64,000 nucleotides of DNA from Spirosoma utsteinense. Its GTDB lineage: Bacteria; Bacteroidota; Bacteroidia; Cytophagales; Spirosomataceae. The position numbers and the translations under genes were made by a program. The notes beneath the pieces were generated by a model. That model saw only the letters and a program-made list of their open reading frames with translations. It was not told the origin of the DNA and did no database searches. Positions 1 to 8,356 of this stretch are shown piece after piece. Location of the stretch: positions 1 to 64,000 of the forward strand of contig NZ_VFIA01000006.1 of the NCBI RefSeq assembly GCF_014282275.1. Reading direction: 5' to 3'. Each line of letters starts with the position of its first letter. Within the stretch, counting starts at the first letter, position 1.

Positions 1-124
1 TAGCCTGTTTCTCTTTGAGCAAACGAATGAAGCGGACGTAATCGCGATTGGCGACATTAGTCTGCTGTTTTTCAAGCTGTTGCAGTTCGTCAACGGTCTG
101 GCTGATTTTAGTAGCGTAATCCAT
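1..124 (-). CDS. Partial CDS, possible transposase/HTH protein N-terminus
   Basis: An open frame starts with ATG at 124 and runs off the left edge of the window, giving 41 residues that begin MDYATKISQTVDELQQLEKQ and end in FIRLLKEKQA. The helical, Gln/Lys-rich start followed by an RDYVRFIRLLK segment resembles my recollection of the N-termini of winged-helix IS630-type transposases in Spirosoma-like genomes, but that is a family impression and not a demonstrated match. A CAAAGATA (TATCTTTG on the minus strand) lies at 128-135, unusually close to the start codon. The rest of the gene is outside the window. Confidence 0.5.
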   Translation of the reverse strand, partial: MDYATKISQTVDELQQLEKQQTNVANRDYVRFIRLLKEKQA

Positions 125-161
125 AACCAAAGATACGACTTATTGAATTTGATTTAGTATT

Positions 162-2837
162 ATGTTAAAAAAGTTACAAAAAAATGGCCGATCGGCGATT
201 GTTGCTTTCGGACTGCTGTGTTCAGCCCTGGTGGGCAGTGCTCAGAATCCGGCCGATATCAAAAGGGCGACAAAGACTGCCAAAGTAAGCTCCGACTTAC
301 TCAATGTTATTAACAACAACGGTATTCCTAACCAGGCTCCATCTGGCGGAGTACAACGGACAAATCTGTATCTGGTTTCGGGAAATACCATCGCTATCGA
401 TGCTGTAGTTAACGAAGGTCAGGCACCACAGGCGTTGCTTCAATCGTTACAGGCGCTCGGGCTTCGCAATGGGATCATATCGGCGAAGCGGGTATCAGGT
501 TATTTGCCAATCGACAAACTGAATGCGCTGAAGGACGTAGCTGCGTTGAAGTATGCGCGCCCTGCCTACCGGCCAATCCACAACGTGGGCTCAGTGACGT
601 CTCAGGGCGATGCTGCCATGCGGGCCGACGTGGCCCGTACAACCTACAGCGTAACGGGTGCGGGGGTGAAGGTGGGTATTCTTTCTGATTCCTATAACTC
701 CCTGGGTGGTGCCAGTGCCGGTATCGCTTCCGGCGATTTACCGGCTGAGGGCGTGGAGGTACTGGAGGATCTCATCGACCCAAATAATATCGACGAAGGG
801 CGGGCCATGGCCGAACTCGTTCACGATGTAGCGCCCGGATCGCCTTTGGCCTTCCATACCGCGTTCACCGGCGATCTTGAATTTGCGCAGGGTATCCGCG
901 ATTTAGCCGCTGCCGGTTGTAAAATCATTACCGATGACGTGAGCTATTTTGCTGAACCTTTCTTTCAGGATGGCCCCATCGCGCAGGCAATCGATGATGT
1001 GGTGAACAACAACCAGGTCACTTATTTCTCCTCGGCGGGTAACTCCGGGCGCTCTTCTTACCAGAGTCCCTACAGGAGTACATCATTCAGTGACGTCCAG
1101 TACGATCCGAGTGCTTCGTATACAGCGCATGATTTTAGTAATGGAGACAAGTTTCAGTCGATCACGCTCGGTCCCGGCAGACAAATCATTATCAGTTTTC
1201 AGTGGGACGATCCGTTCTTCTCGGTGAGTGGTGGCGATGGGGCTCAAACGGATATGGACCTGCTGGTTTATGTGAATGGCTCTCTTCAGGGAGGTTTGTC
1301 TTCGTTTGATTCCAACATTGGCGCTGATCCGGTTGAAATTATTGGGGTGACCAACAACGGCAGTTCTACCGCCAGTATCGAACTCGTGCTGGTCAAATAC
1401 GAAGGTCCTGATCCTACCCTTGTTAAATGGGTTAATTTTGGCAGTACGGTTCCCATCGAATACGATACGAAAAGTTCAACGTCGGTGGGTCACTCGAACT
1501 CAAGTCGTTGTATCGCGGTTGGGGCGGCTCCTTTCTTCAACACGCCGGCCTTCAACGCGAACCTGACGACGGCAACCATCGAGCCATTCTCGTCGGCGGG
1601 TGGTACTCCCATCCTGTTTTCGGTAAACGGCCAGCGCCTTTCGCAACCTGTCGTTCGCCAGAAGCCCGAAATTACCGCTGTGGATGGTACAAACACCACT
1701 TTCTTCATCGCCGATTCGCCGTCCGACCCAGATACGTTCCCGAACTTTTTCGGTACGTCGGCAGCTGCTCCTCATGCCGCAGCGGTAGCGGCTTTGATGC
1801 AGGAAAAAGGGAACAATGCCCTGGCCCCGAGCACGATTCTGACGGCGCTGGAAGAGACGGCGCTGGATATGGACGATCCATCGACCGCCGGTTTTGATAC
1901 TGGTTTTGACTTTGGTACCGGTTATGGTTTCATTCAGGCCGATCGGGCAATCCAGGCAATCACGCCTGTTACGCCACCGAGCGGCTTTGCCATCACAGGC
2001 GTCACGACGGTAAGCTGCGCGACGGTAACAGCAGGTCTGCGTACGATCACGTTTACGCCGGTCTATACGGGTCTGAGCGGTGAGCCCGTCAGCTTTTCGG
2101 TTGTCAATGAGTTGCTGCCCACCACGAGCCCCGGCCCGTATACCCTGAACCTGTATACCGACAACCCGATCATAATCCTGAAGGCCCAGCAAGCGGGTAC
2201 GGAGGGTGAAGTGAGTTTCGGTTATAATTGGCTGGCTGCCTGTGAAGGTGGCTCAACGCCAACTCCGCCGAGCGGCTTTGCCATCACAGGCGTTACAACG
2301 GTAAGTTGCGAGACGGTAACGGCGGGTCTGCGTACGGTAACGTTTACGCCGGTCTATACGGGTCTGAGTGGTGAGCCTGTCAGCTTTTCGGTTGTCAATG
2401 AATTGCTGCCCACCACGAGCCCCGGCCCGTACACCCTGAACCTGTATACCGACAACCCGGTCATTACCCTGAAAGCGGTGCAGGCGGGTAGTGAAACTAG
2501 TTTTGCTTACAACTGGCTGGCGGCCTGTACGTCCGGCAGTGCTCGGTTAAGCGCCGGCATAAACGCAGAGCTATCGACGAAACTGGACGTACGGGTACTG
2601 GGCAACCCAATCAACAACGATCAGGTATCGGTTGAAGTCCGGGGGGCAGGGGAGCAGCTGTTGCAGCTCAATCTGACAGATGCCCAGGGAAGACTGCTGG
2701 AAACGCGTCGTGTCGATAAGGCTGGCTCTGTGGAGGTACATACGTTCGAGGTCGGCCGCCGGTCTGTTGGTACACTGCTGCTGCGGGCTACTACGGCTAC
2801 GGAGACTCAAACGATAAAACTGATCAAGTCGAACTAG
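162..2837 (+). CDS. Secreted S8-type serine peptidase with C-terminal type IX sorting domain
   Basis: 891 residues. A signal peptide (about 1-27, ending GSAQ) is followed by a propeptide-like segment and a subtilisin-fold catalytic region of about 165-600. Visible landmarks are Asp176 in GILSDS, Asn294 in SSAGNSG (oxyanion position) and Ser533 in GTSAAAPHAA. Where subtilisins have the catalytic His in an HGT motif, this protein has DEGRAMAEL (211-219), so Glu212 sits at the His position. Residues 605-694 and 702-789 are two nearly identical modules, each with two Cys. The last 85 or so residues (VRVLGNP..., LTDAQGRLLE..., ending QTIKLIKSN) look like a type A type IX secretion sorting domain, which predicts export through the outer membrane by the PorU/PorV pathway found at 14-19 kb. 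The serine-peptidase family is clear; substrate and catalytic competence are unknown. Confidence 0.88.
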   Translation: MLKKLQKNGRSAIVAFGLLCSALVGSAQNPADIKRATKTAKVSSDLLNVINNNGIPNQAPSGGVQRTNLYLVSGNTIAIDAVVNEGQAPQALLQSLQALGLRNGIISAKRVSGYLPIDKLNALKDVAALKYARPAYRPIHNVGSVTSQGDAAMRADVARTTYSVTGAGVKVGILSDSYNSLGGASAGIASGDLPAEGVEVLEDLIDPNNIDEGRAMAELVHDVAPGSPLAFHTAFTGDLEFAQGIRDLAAAGCKIITDDVSYFAEPFFQDGPIAQAIDDVVNNNQVTYFSSAGNSGRSSYQSPYRSTSFSDVQYDPSASYTAHDFSNGDKFQSITLGPGRQIIISFQWDDPFFSVSGGDGAQTDMDLLVYVNGSLQGGLSSFDSNIGADPVEIIGVTNNGSSTASIELVLVKYEGPDPTLVKWVNFGSTVPIEYDTKSSTSVGHSNSSRCIAVGAAPFFNTPAFNANLTTATIEPFSSAGGTPILFSVNGQRLSQPVVRQKPEITAVDGTNTTFFIADSPSDPDTFPNFFGTSAAAPHAAAVAALMQEKGNNALAPSTILTALEETALDMDDPSTAGFDTGFDFGTGYGFIQADRAIQAITPVTPPSGFAITGVTTVSCATVTAGLRTITFTPVYTGLSGEPVSFSVVNELLPTTSPGPYTLNLYTDNPIIILKAQQAGTEGEVSFGYNWLAACEGGSTPTPPSGFAITGVTTVSCETVTAGLRTVTFTPVYTGLSGEPVSFSVVNELLPTTSPGPYTLNLYTDNPVITLKAVQAGSETSFAYNWLAACTSGSARLSAGINAELSTKLDVRVLGNPINNDQVSVEVRGAGEQLLQLNLTDAQGRLLETRRVDKAGSVEVHTFEVGRRSVGTLLLRATTATETQTIKLIKSN
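1974..2528 (+). repeat. In-gene tandem repeat of two ~265-bp modules
   Basis: Copy 1 is 1974-2243 and copy 2 is 2265-2528, both inside the S8 peptidase gene and in the same frame. Each encodes about 90 residues beginning PPSGFAITGVTTVSC and ending WLAAC. Long stretches are identical at the DNA level, including third codon positions, which points to a recent duplication or ongoing gene conversion. Copy 1 carries a small in-frame difference near TEGEVSFGYN. Confidence 0.9.
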
Positions 2838-2857
2838 TCAGAGAAACAAGGTTTATC

Positions 2858-2899
2858 GTCATGAAAATGCCCCGGCCATGGCTGGGGCATTTTCATGAC
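2858..2899. terminator. Bidirectional terminator hairpin
   Basis: A perfect 16-bp inverted repeat (2858-2873 with 2884-2899) around a 10-base loop lies between the convergent peptidase and histidine kinase genes. The AAAA/TTTT within the arms would serve both directions. Confidence 0.8.
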
Positions 2900-2944
2900 G
2901 GGTAATCCGGAAAGACGCTTTGTCGCCGATGTCGGCCGTATCGG

Positions 2945-5900
2945 TCAGGAGGCTACAGGCAGGACCCCATCACGCCCGGATTGCAGCGGCAGGTATATGG
3001 AGAAGGTGGCTCCCTGACCCGGCTGGCTGGTAGCCACAAGGGCTCCGTTGTGATTCTCTACCACTTTTTGGCAAATGGCGAGGCCAATGCCCGTACCGCT
3101 GAATTCATTTCGGCCATGGAGCCGCTGAAAGACCTGAAAGATGCGGTCGGTATAGTGCTCGGCGAAACCGATACCATTATCCGACACGTCGATACGGTAA
3201 TACACCGGAGCCGACCGGAGGGGTTTCACCGACGGTGGCAGGTCGAGGGCCGTTACTTGCTGATGGCTGACATGGATCTGGGGAGGTATGTAACTACCCG
3301 CAGGATCTTTACGGCGAAATTTAAGTGCATTCGTCAACAGATTCTGGAAAAGCTGCCCAAGCTGTAGCTTGTCGCCTGGTATTGTGGGTAACGGGTCGAC
3401 CTGAATAGCGGCCCCGCTTTCCTGGATTGTCAGCTCCAGGTCATTCAATACCAGTTCAACTACCTTGTTGAGGGAAACGAGCTGAGTGAGCTCTTGTTGG
3501 GTAGAGATGCGGGAGAAGCTCAGTAAGTCTCTGATGAGCCTCGACATCCGGCTGGCAGCCGACTGCATCCGTTCCAGATAGACTACCCCATCACCGATCG
3601 AGGCCGCATACTGCGCGTTGAGCAAATCGCCAAACTGTTGAATTTTTCGCAGGGGCTCCTGCAAATCATGACTGGCCACGTAGGCAAACTGTTCCAGGTT
3701 CTTGTTAGACCGGGTCAGGTTTTGATTGGCCTGTTCCAGCTCTTCGTTGGCCATGATAAACTCGTTGTTCCTGGCCTCCAGTTCGGCGGTTCGTTGCTGC
3801 ACCTGGAGGTCCAGCTCGGCCGACAGGGTCCGGTAGCGTTCTTCACTTTGCGTAAGCTGCTGTTGCGCCAGAACCTGCTCACTAACATCGATCGCAATAT
3901 CGAGAATGGCGTATACCTGACCTTCGGCATCCAGCAACGGGGTGTAGGTGATGTTGTAAAAATTATGGGTCATCACTCCCTGCTGTACAATATCGACCTG
4001 CGTACCGAAGCTCTGATACATTTTGCCCGATGTATAGACCTCGTCCAGAATTTGCAGGAAGGGCTGGCTTTCCAGTTCGGGCATCACTTCACGCAGGGGC
4101 TTACCCGCAATATCCGGTCCTTTGCCAACAATATCGATAAAGGTCTGGTTGGGTAGATCGACGATCAGGTCCCGCCCCACAAACAAACCCATGGCAGCGG
4201 GGGCTGTGGTAATAACAGACCGTAGTTTGGCTTCGCTGCTTTCAATGGCCTTCCGCGCTCTCACCTGCTGCGTAACATCGATCGCCACCACCAGAACACC
4301 GGCTGAACTGGCAGGATCAGTGCTGCGCTCCGGCTGGTAGGTCATGTCGACGTAAAGTGTTTCCAGCTGATCATTACGGACAAGATCAACCGCCACTTCT
4401 GTAGCCACATAGGGTATGCCGGTGTCTATGACCTGTTGGAGCAACTCATCGAACCCCTGCCCCTTAAGTTCAGGAATAGCTTCGAGCATGGGTTTCCCAA
4501 TTAGCTCATCCGGGGTTCGGCCTACGAGTTGCGCGTAGAAGGCGTTCGCCATCCGGAATGTCAGATCCTGCTTTTTAATGATGGTGATACCTACCGGCGA
4601 CTGTTCGAACGAATCCAGCACCTGACGCTGATTTTCTTCTCCCTTCTGTCTGGCCAGCACCTGCTCCGTAACATCGGTTGCCATGTCTAAAATGGCGTAG
4701 ACCTGCCCCTGTTCATCGAAGAGGGGTTGGTACGTAAAATCGAAATAAGACGTTTTCAGTTGCCCGTCAATCAGGATATCGGCGGGGATACTGCTACCCA
4801 CAAAGGGCTCTTTGGTGGTAAACAGGTTTTCCAGAATCTCAAGAAACGGCTGGCCTTTTAGCTCGGGTAACGCATCGGCAAGTCGTTTACCCAGTACATC
4901 GTTTCCCTTTCCCCAAATTCTAAGCATGGGTGCGTTGGCCTGCTCGATGCGTAAGTCACGACCTACAAATAAGCCCGTTGCTACAGGAGCCTGCTCAATA
5001 AGGGAGCGGTATTTGGCCTCGCTCTCCCGTAGATCCTGCTCATCACGTTTACGCCGGTCAATGTTCGGACTTACCGTTGCCAGCCCAACGATTGCATCCG
5101 TTGTAGCCTCCCGGATAGCCACCGCGTTCCAGTTTAACCAAAACGGGTTACCGGTCAGGGCATTTACGAAGCGGATCTCCTGAGAAAAATGGCCCTGCTC
5201 CATAAACTGCTTCAGCAGCTGTTGGGCCAGCGGCCAATCGGGGGGATAGATGCCATCGGCCAGCCGTTTGTCGGTAATCGAGGTCCAGCCCAGCATAGCC
5301 AGCGCGGCCGGATTGACATACTGAATCGTCGTATCGGGGTTTGCCAGGCCAATAAATTCCTGACTAGCGTCAATAACAGCTACCAGTTTACGGGTTTCTT
5401 CCTCGGCTAGTTTCTGTTCATGCACATCGACCACCGTGCCGACCATGCCTTCGTACTGGCCCGTTGGGCCAAATCGGGGGCTACCTTTGTCGATGGACCA
5501 TCGATACTGGCCATCTTTTCCCCGCAACCGGTAATGGGTATTAAAAGGGATTTGACGCTCATGCGCGTAAAGAAATTTTCTGGCTGCTTCGGCTCTGTCG
5601 TCCGGGTGTGTTGCGTCCAGCCAGCCAAATCCTTCTGCCGTCTCAGGAGACTGGTCGGTGTAATTGTACCATTGCTTGTTCAGGTAAGTACATCGGCCAT
5701 CTGACTGGGTAACCCATAAGATAGCGGGTACAGTCTCGGTCAATTCCCGCAGGTAATGCTCCCGTTGCTCCAGTTGCAGCCGTTTGCCTACGGCGACGGT
5801 CGTTTCGGTACAGGTTACCAGTACGCCTGCTACCTGGTTCGACTCATCCCGGACAGGTGTATAGGCATAGGACCAGTAAACATCTTCCAACTGGCCATTC

Positions 5901-6310
5901 CGGTAGATGGGTAAGAGCTGATCTTCTCGGCAAACCGACAGTCCTTCGTTCAGAACCTGATCGATGAGTGGCCCTATTTCAGGCCAGATCTCGGGCCAGC
6001 ACTCCTGGCCACACTGACCCAGCGCGCCTGGGTGTTTCCCCTGATTGCCGAGGCTGGGGCGGTAGGCGTCATTATAAAATTGAATCAGGTCAGGGCCCCA
6101 CCATAAAAACATGGGCGAGTTAGCCGCTAGCAGCATACCAACCAGCGTACGCAGACTTTGGGGCCAGGTGTTGGGATCGCCAAGCACCGTAGCCGACCAG
6201 TCGAAAGACCGGGTCAAGGTGCCCATTTCACCCCCGCCTACCAGAAACGGGTAAGGGTTTGGCTGGCTGACTTCCTTATGTTGACCGGAGGGAGTAGTAG
6301 TGACACTCAT
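2945..6310 (-). CDS. Multi-PAS sensor histidine kinase (cytoplasmic)
   Basis: 1121 residues. An N-terminal PAS-like region (about 30-180, FLWWGPDLIQFYND) is followed by five further PAS units at about 183-305, 308-427, 428-558, 560-690 and 692-818. The third and the fifth of these five share FVGRDL, PEL..QPFL and QVYAILD blocks and look like internal duplicates. A coiled-coil linker (about 820-870) leads to the HisKA domain with phospho-acceptor His881 in ASHDLQEPLRK, then a HATPase domain with N box NLLTNALKF, DNGIGF at about 1044 and GTGIGLAI at about 1072. There is no signal peptide, membrane segment or receiver domain, so this is a soluble kinase signalling to an unlinked regulator; no response regulator gene is nearby. 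The ligand is unknown. Confidence 0.9.
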   Translation of the reverse strand: MSVTTTPSGQHKEVSQPNPYPFLVGGGEMGTLTRSFDWSATVLGDPNTWPQSLRTLVGMLLAANSPMFLWWGPDLIQFYNDAYRPSLGNQGKHPGALGQCGQECWPEIWPEIGPLIDQVLNEGLSVCREDQLLPIYRNGQLEDVYWSYAYTPVRDESNQVAGVLVTCTETTVAVGKRLQLEQREHYLRELTETVPAILWVTQSDGRCTYLNKQWYNYTDQSPETAEGFGWLDATHPDDRAEAARKFLYAHERQIPFNTHYRLRGKDGQYRWSIDKGSPRFGPTGQYEGMVGTVVDVHEQKLAEEETRKLVAVIDASQEFIGLANPDTTIQYVNPAALAMLGWTSITDKRLADGIYPPDWPLAQQLLKQFMEQGHFSQEIRFVNALTGNPFWLNWNAVAIREATTDAIVGLATVSPNIDRRKRDEQDLRESEAKYRSLIEQAPVATGLFVGRDLRIEQANAPMLRIWGKGNDVLGKRLADALPELKGQPFLEILENLFTTKEPFVGSSIPADILIDGQLKTSYFDFTYQPLFDEQGQVYAILDMATDVTEQVLARQKGEENQRQVLDSFEQSPVGITIIKKQDLTFRMANAFYAQLVGRTPDELIGKPMLEAIPELKGQGFDELLQQVIDTGIPYVATEVAVDLVRNDQLETLYVDMTYQPERSTDPASSAGVLVVAIDVTQQVRARKAIESSEAKLRSVITTAPAAMGLFVGRDLIVDLPNQTFIDIVGKGPDIAGKPLREVMPELESQPFLQILDEVYTSGKMYQSFGTQVDIVQQGVMTHNFYNITYTPLLDAEGQVYAILDIAIDVSEQVLAQQQLTQSEERYRTLSAELDLQVQQRTAELEARNNEFIMANEELEQANQNLTRSNKNLEQFAYVASHDLQEPLRKIQQFGDLLNAQYAASIGDGVVYLERMQSAASRMSRLIRDLLSFSRISTQQELTQLVSLNKVVELVLNDLELTIQESGAAIQVDPLPTIPGDKLQLGQLFQNLLTNALKFRRKDPAGSYIPPQIHVSHQQVTALDLPPSVKPLRSAPVYYRIDVSDNGIGFAEHYTDRIFQVFQRLHGRNEFSGTGIGLAICQKVVENHNGALVATSQPGQGATFSIYLPLQSGRDGVLPVAS

Positions 6311-6398
6311 TCACTTCTGTTGAGTTTATCCTACAAAGTAAGGAAAGTACCCCTATAATAAGCAGCCTATTTACGAAAAGCGTTGTGGGACGTTATCT

Positions 6399-6458
6399 GG
6401 TGACCCGATAGTGGCAGGTTCGTTCCGCAGAGAGCTTGCGAACGTATCGGGTGTCACC
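6399..6458. other. Imperfect inverted repeat in the 6.3-6.5 kb spacer
   Basis: GGTGACCCGATA (6399-6410) pairs with TATCGGGTGTCACC (6445-6458) apart from a 2-base bulge, and the loop contains a second GTTCG/CGAAC stem. It lies downstream of the minus-strand Na/Pi transporter gene and could be its terminator, although there is no T-run. Confidence 0.35.
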
Positions 6459-6538
6459 TGGCCGCTGGCGGGTGAGTTGGGGGTGTCATGCTCACGCAGG
6501 CTACCGCCGTTGGCTGACCAGCGGGGAGGGTGTTCCAC

Positions 6539-7510
6539 TCAATTAGCTACCGGCTGAGGTTTTTCTGAATGATTATCGGGTAGCCACTGCTCCAGCCGGG
6601 TAGCTATGAAGGGAACAAAGCCGACGATGAGAACTACGCCGATCACATTGAAAAATACGTGCGCGTTGGCCAACTGGCGACCCGCGGGAGCCCCTGCTGA
6701 TAAAGTCTGTACCAGCGCCGTAAATGGCTTTATGAGTAACAGGCCCAGCACGATCGAGAACAGGTTAAAGGTCAGGTGAAACAGGCCGGTACGAAGGGCG
6801 GCCCGGCTTCGGCCAATGGATGCCACCAGGGTATCGGCGCATGTGCCCAGTTCGGCACCCATCATGAGCGCAATACCGGCCGGAAGCGTCAGCAGCTGCT
6901 GGCCTTCTAAAATGACTGCCATACCAACAGTTGCCGATGAGGATTGCAGCAATACCGTAACACCGGCCCCGATGAGCGCCCCCCACCAGGCGCTGTCCAG
7001 TCCCTGCATCCAGGTTTTAACGGTCGGCATGTGCTTGAGCGGCTCAACCGCTTCTTCCATCAGAAAAAGACCCAGAAACAACATACCCAACCCCAGTAGG
7101 ACCTGGCCTGACTGGCTTACCCAGTCACGTTGGCTGAGCAACATCAGACCAAGGCCCACCGCCATAGGCAGGCCCGCCCACTGACCGATATCGAACGCAA
7201 TGAGCTGGCTGGAAAACGTGGTGCCGATGTTGGCACCCAGGACTACACCCAGCGCCTGCCGAAAGCTTAGGGCCCGGGTGTTCACCAGGGCGATGGTCAT
7301 GATGATGACCGCCGACGACGAATCCAGGAGGGTTGTGATGGCCACCCCGGTCAAAATGCCGGTGACTACGTTGCGCGTAAATCGGCCCAGCCACTCTTTC
7401 AGTCTATCACCTGAGATTGCTTTCAACCCCTCCGAGAGGTAATTGAGGGCAAACAGAAAAAGCACTAAACCAGACAGTAAGGGCAATAGAACGGGTAAGT
7501 AAGACTTCAT
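6539..7510 (-). CDS. Na/Pi-cotransporter II-type membrane protein
   Basis: 323 residues when started at MKSYLPVLLPLLSG; the open frame extends further upstream, but that extra N-terminus (MAGAACYPELDQ...) has no membrane character and is probably untranslated. The protein is almost entirely hydrophobic. It carries the two inverted-repeat signatures of the family: a DSSSAVIIM segment in the first half and LLQSSSATVGMA in the second, each followed by a Gly-rich GANIGT or GAELGT segment. It probably moves phosphate or another anion with Na+ across the inner membrane. The C-terminal PhoU-like domain found in many bacterial homologues is absent, and the protein ends soon after the last hydrophobic segment. 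Confidence 0.85.
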   Translation of the reverse strand: MKSYLPVLLPLLSGLVLFLFALNYLSEGLKAISGDRLKEWLGRFTRNVVTGILTGVAITTLLDSSSAVIIMTIALVNTRALSFRQALGVVLGANIGTTFSSQLIAFDIGQWAGLPMAVGLGLMLLSQRDWVSQSGQVLLGLGMLFLGLFLMEEAVEPLKHMPTVKTWMQGLDSAWWGALIGAGVTVLLQSSSATVGMAVILEGQQLLTLPAGIALMMGAELGTCADTLVASIGRSRAALRTGLFHLTFNLFSIVLGLLLIKPFTALVQTLSAGAPAGRQLANAHVFFNVIGVVLIVGFVPFIATRLEQWLPDNHSEKPQPVAN

Positions 7511-7590
7511 CGGAATAGATCCGGTTTTGAGTGGATGAGCCTGGCTTACACGCCTTACGTTACTCGTAGCGTGTACGTATAATGCCCGGT

Positions 7591-7737
7591 TTAGGTAAGC
7601 CAGTACAGGAGGATAGGAATGCTGATCAAGCTCAGGATAACAAGCAGCGCCAGCCACTGGATACGGGCCGGGTAATGAATATACCGGCTGTTACCCGAAA
7701 TCGTATTCAGAAGTTCGTCCATCCAATGCCGCCACAT
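7591..7737 (-). CDS. Possible 48-residue single-pass membrane protein
   Basis: A short open frame starts ATG at 7737 (second ATG at 7722) and stops with TAA at 7591-7593. It would encode MWRHWMDELLNTISG..., then IQWLALLVILSLISIPILLYW as one membrane segment, and end LT. An in-frame stop lies a few codons upstream, so it cannot be part of a longer gene. It is 80 bases upstream of the Na/Pi transporter on the same strand and could be co-transcribed. No homology was recognised and it may be spurious. Confidence 0.35.
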   Translation of the reverse strand: MWRHWMDELLNTISGNSRYIHYPARIQWLALLVILSLISIPILLYWLT

Positions 7738-8356
7738 ACGCAGGTGTTTTTGCTACGCCCGCTGGGTGGGCTGATCTGAATCGTACCGGGTGATCAGGGG
7801 CCCGTGGTTGCTCCCGGCCTGCACCCATGACGGCGTTGTTAAATGAACAGGGCACCCTCGGCTACGTCGCCGGGGTTAGGTTGCCCACCTAGCGGAATCC
7901 TGGCGCGGGCCGACTCGCCCCAATAGGCCGATGTCGTTTTCGTCAAGGCGGCTGCCTTTTCGGTGCCGGGACTGTTGCGCTGATTGGTAAGGCAGCTCTT
8001 GATCAGGAGCCCTAACAGCATACATTCCATCAATCCCTGGTATTTTCTCATAACCGTGAGCCGTTAAGCAAGGAGACAAAAATAGGGATACAGGCTGCAA
8101 CCAGGGGCCTCCGTTAAAAGCATAACGATTATTTAACAGGTGGCCTTTACAGAGTGGATGGCGCTGCTTTGGTACTATGTCCCTCGCAGCCGATGAGGGC
8201 ATGTAAGCCCGGCAGCGTGTTCGACTAAAGCATCGCCTAACAGGCAGGGTTGAGGGCGCTGACCGGTAGTTTGTTAAATAATCATTACCCTTCCTCAACG
8301 GCCATATAGCCGGGGAGCAGGGGGCTATTTTTGCCCCATCAAACTGCGTCGATACT
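7738..8356. other. Gene-poor stretch, no supported gene
   Basis: About 620 bases between the small membrane ORF and the choice-of-anchor I lipoprotein gene. The open frames here, for example 70 codons at 7839-8051 on the minus strand, have no recognisable motif or convincing start. No tRNA, strong hairpin or repeat was seen. The last part presumably holds the promoter of the lipoprotein gene. Confidence 0.5.

Noticed and set aside
7839-8051. 70-codon minus-strand frame
   Set aside because: No signal peptide, motif or neighbour supports it; kept only as a note in the gap description.
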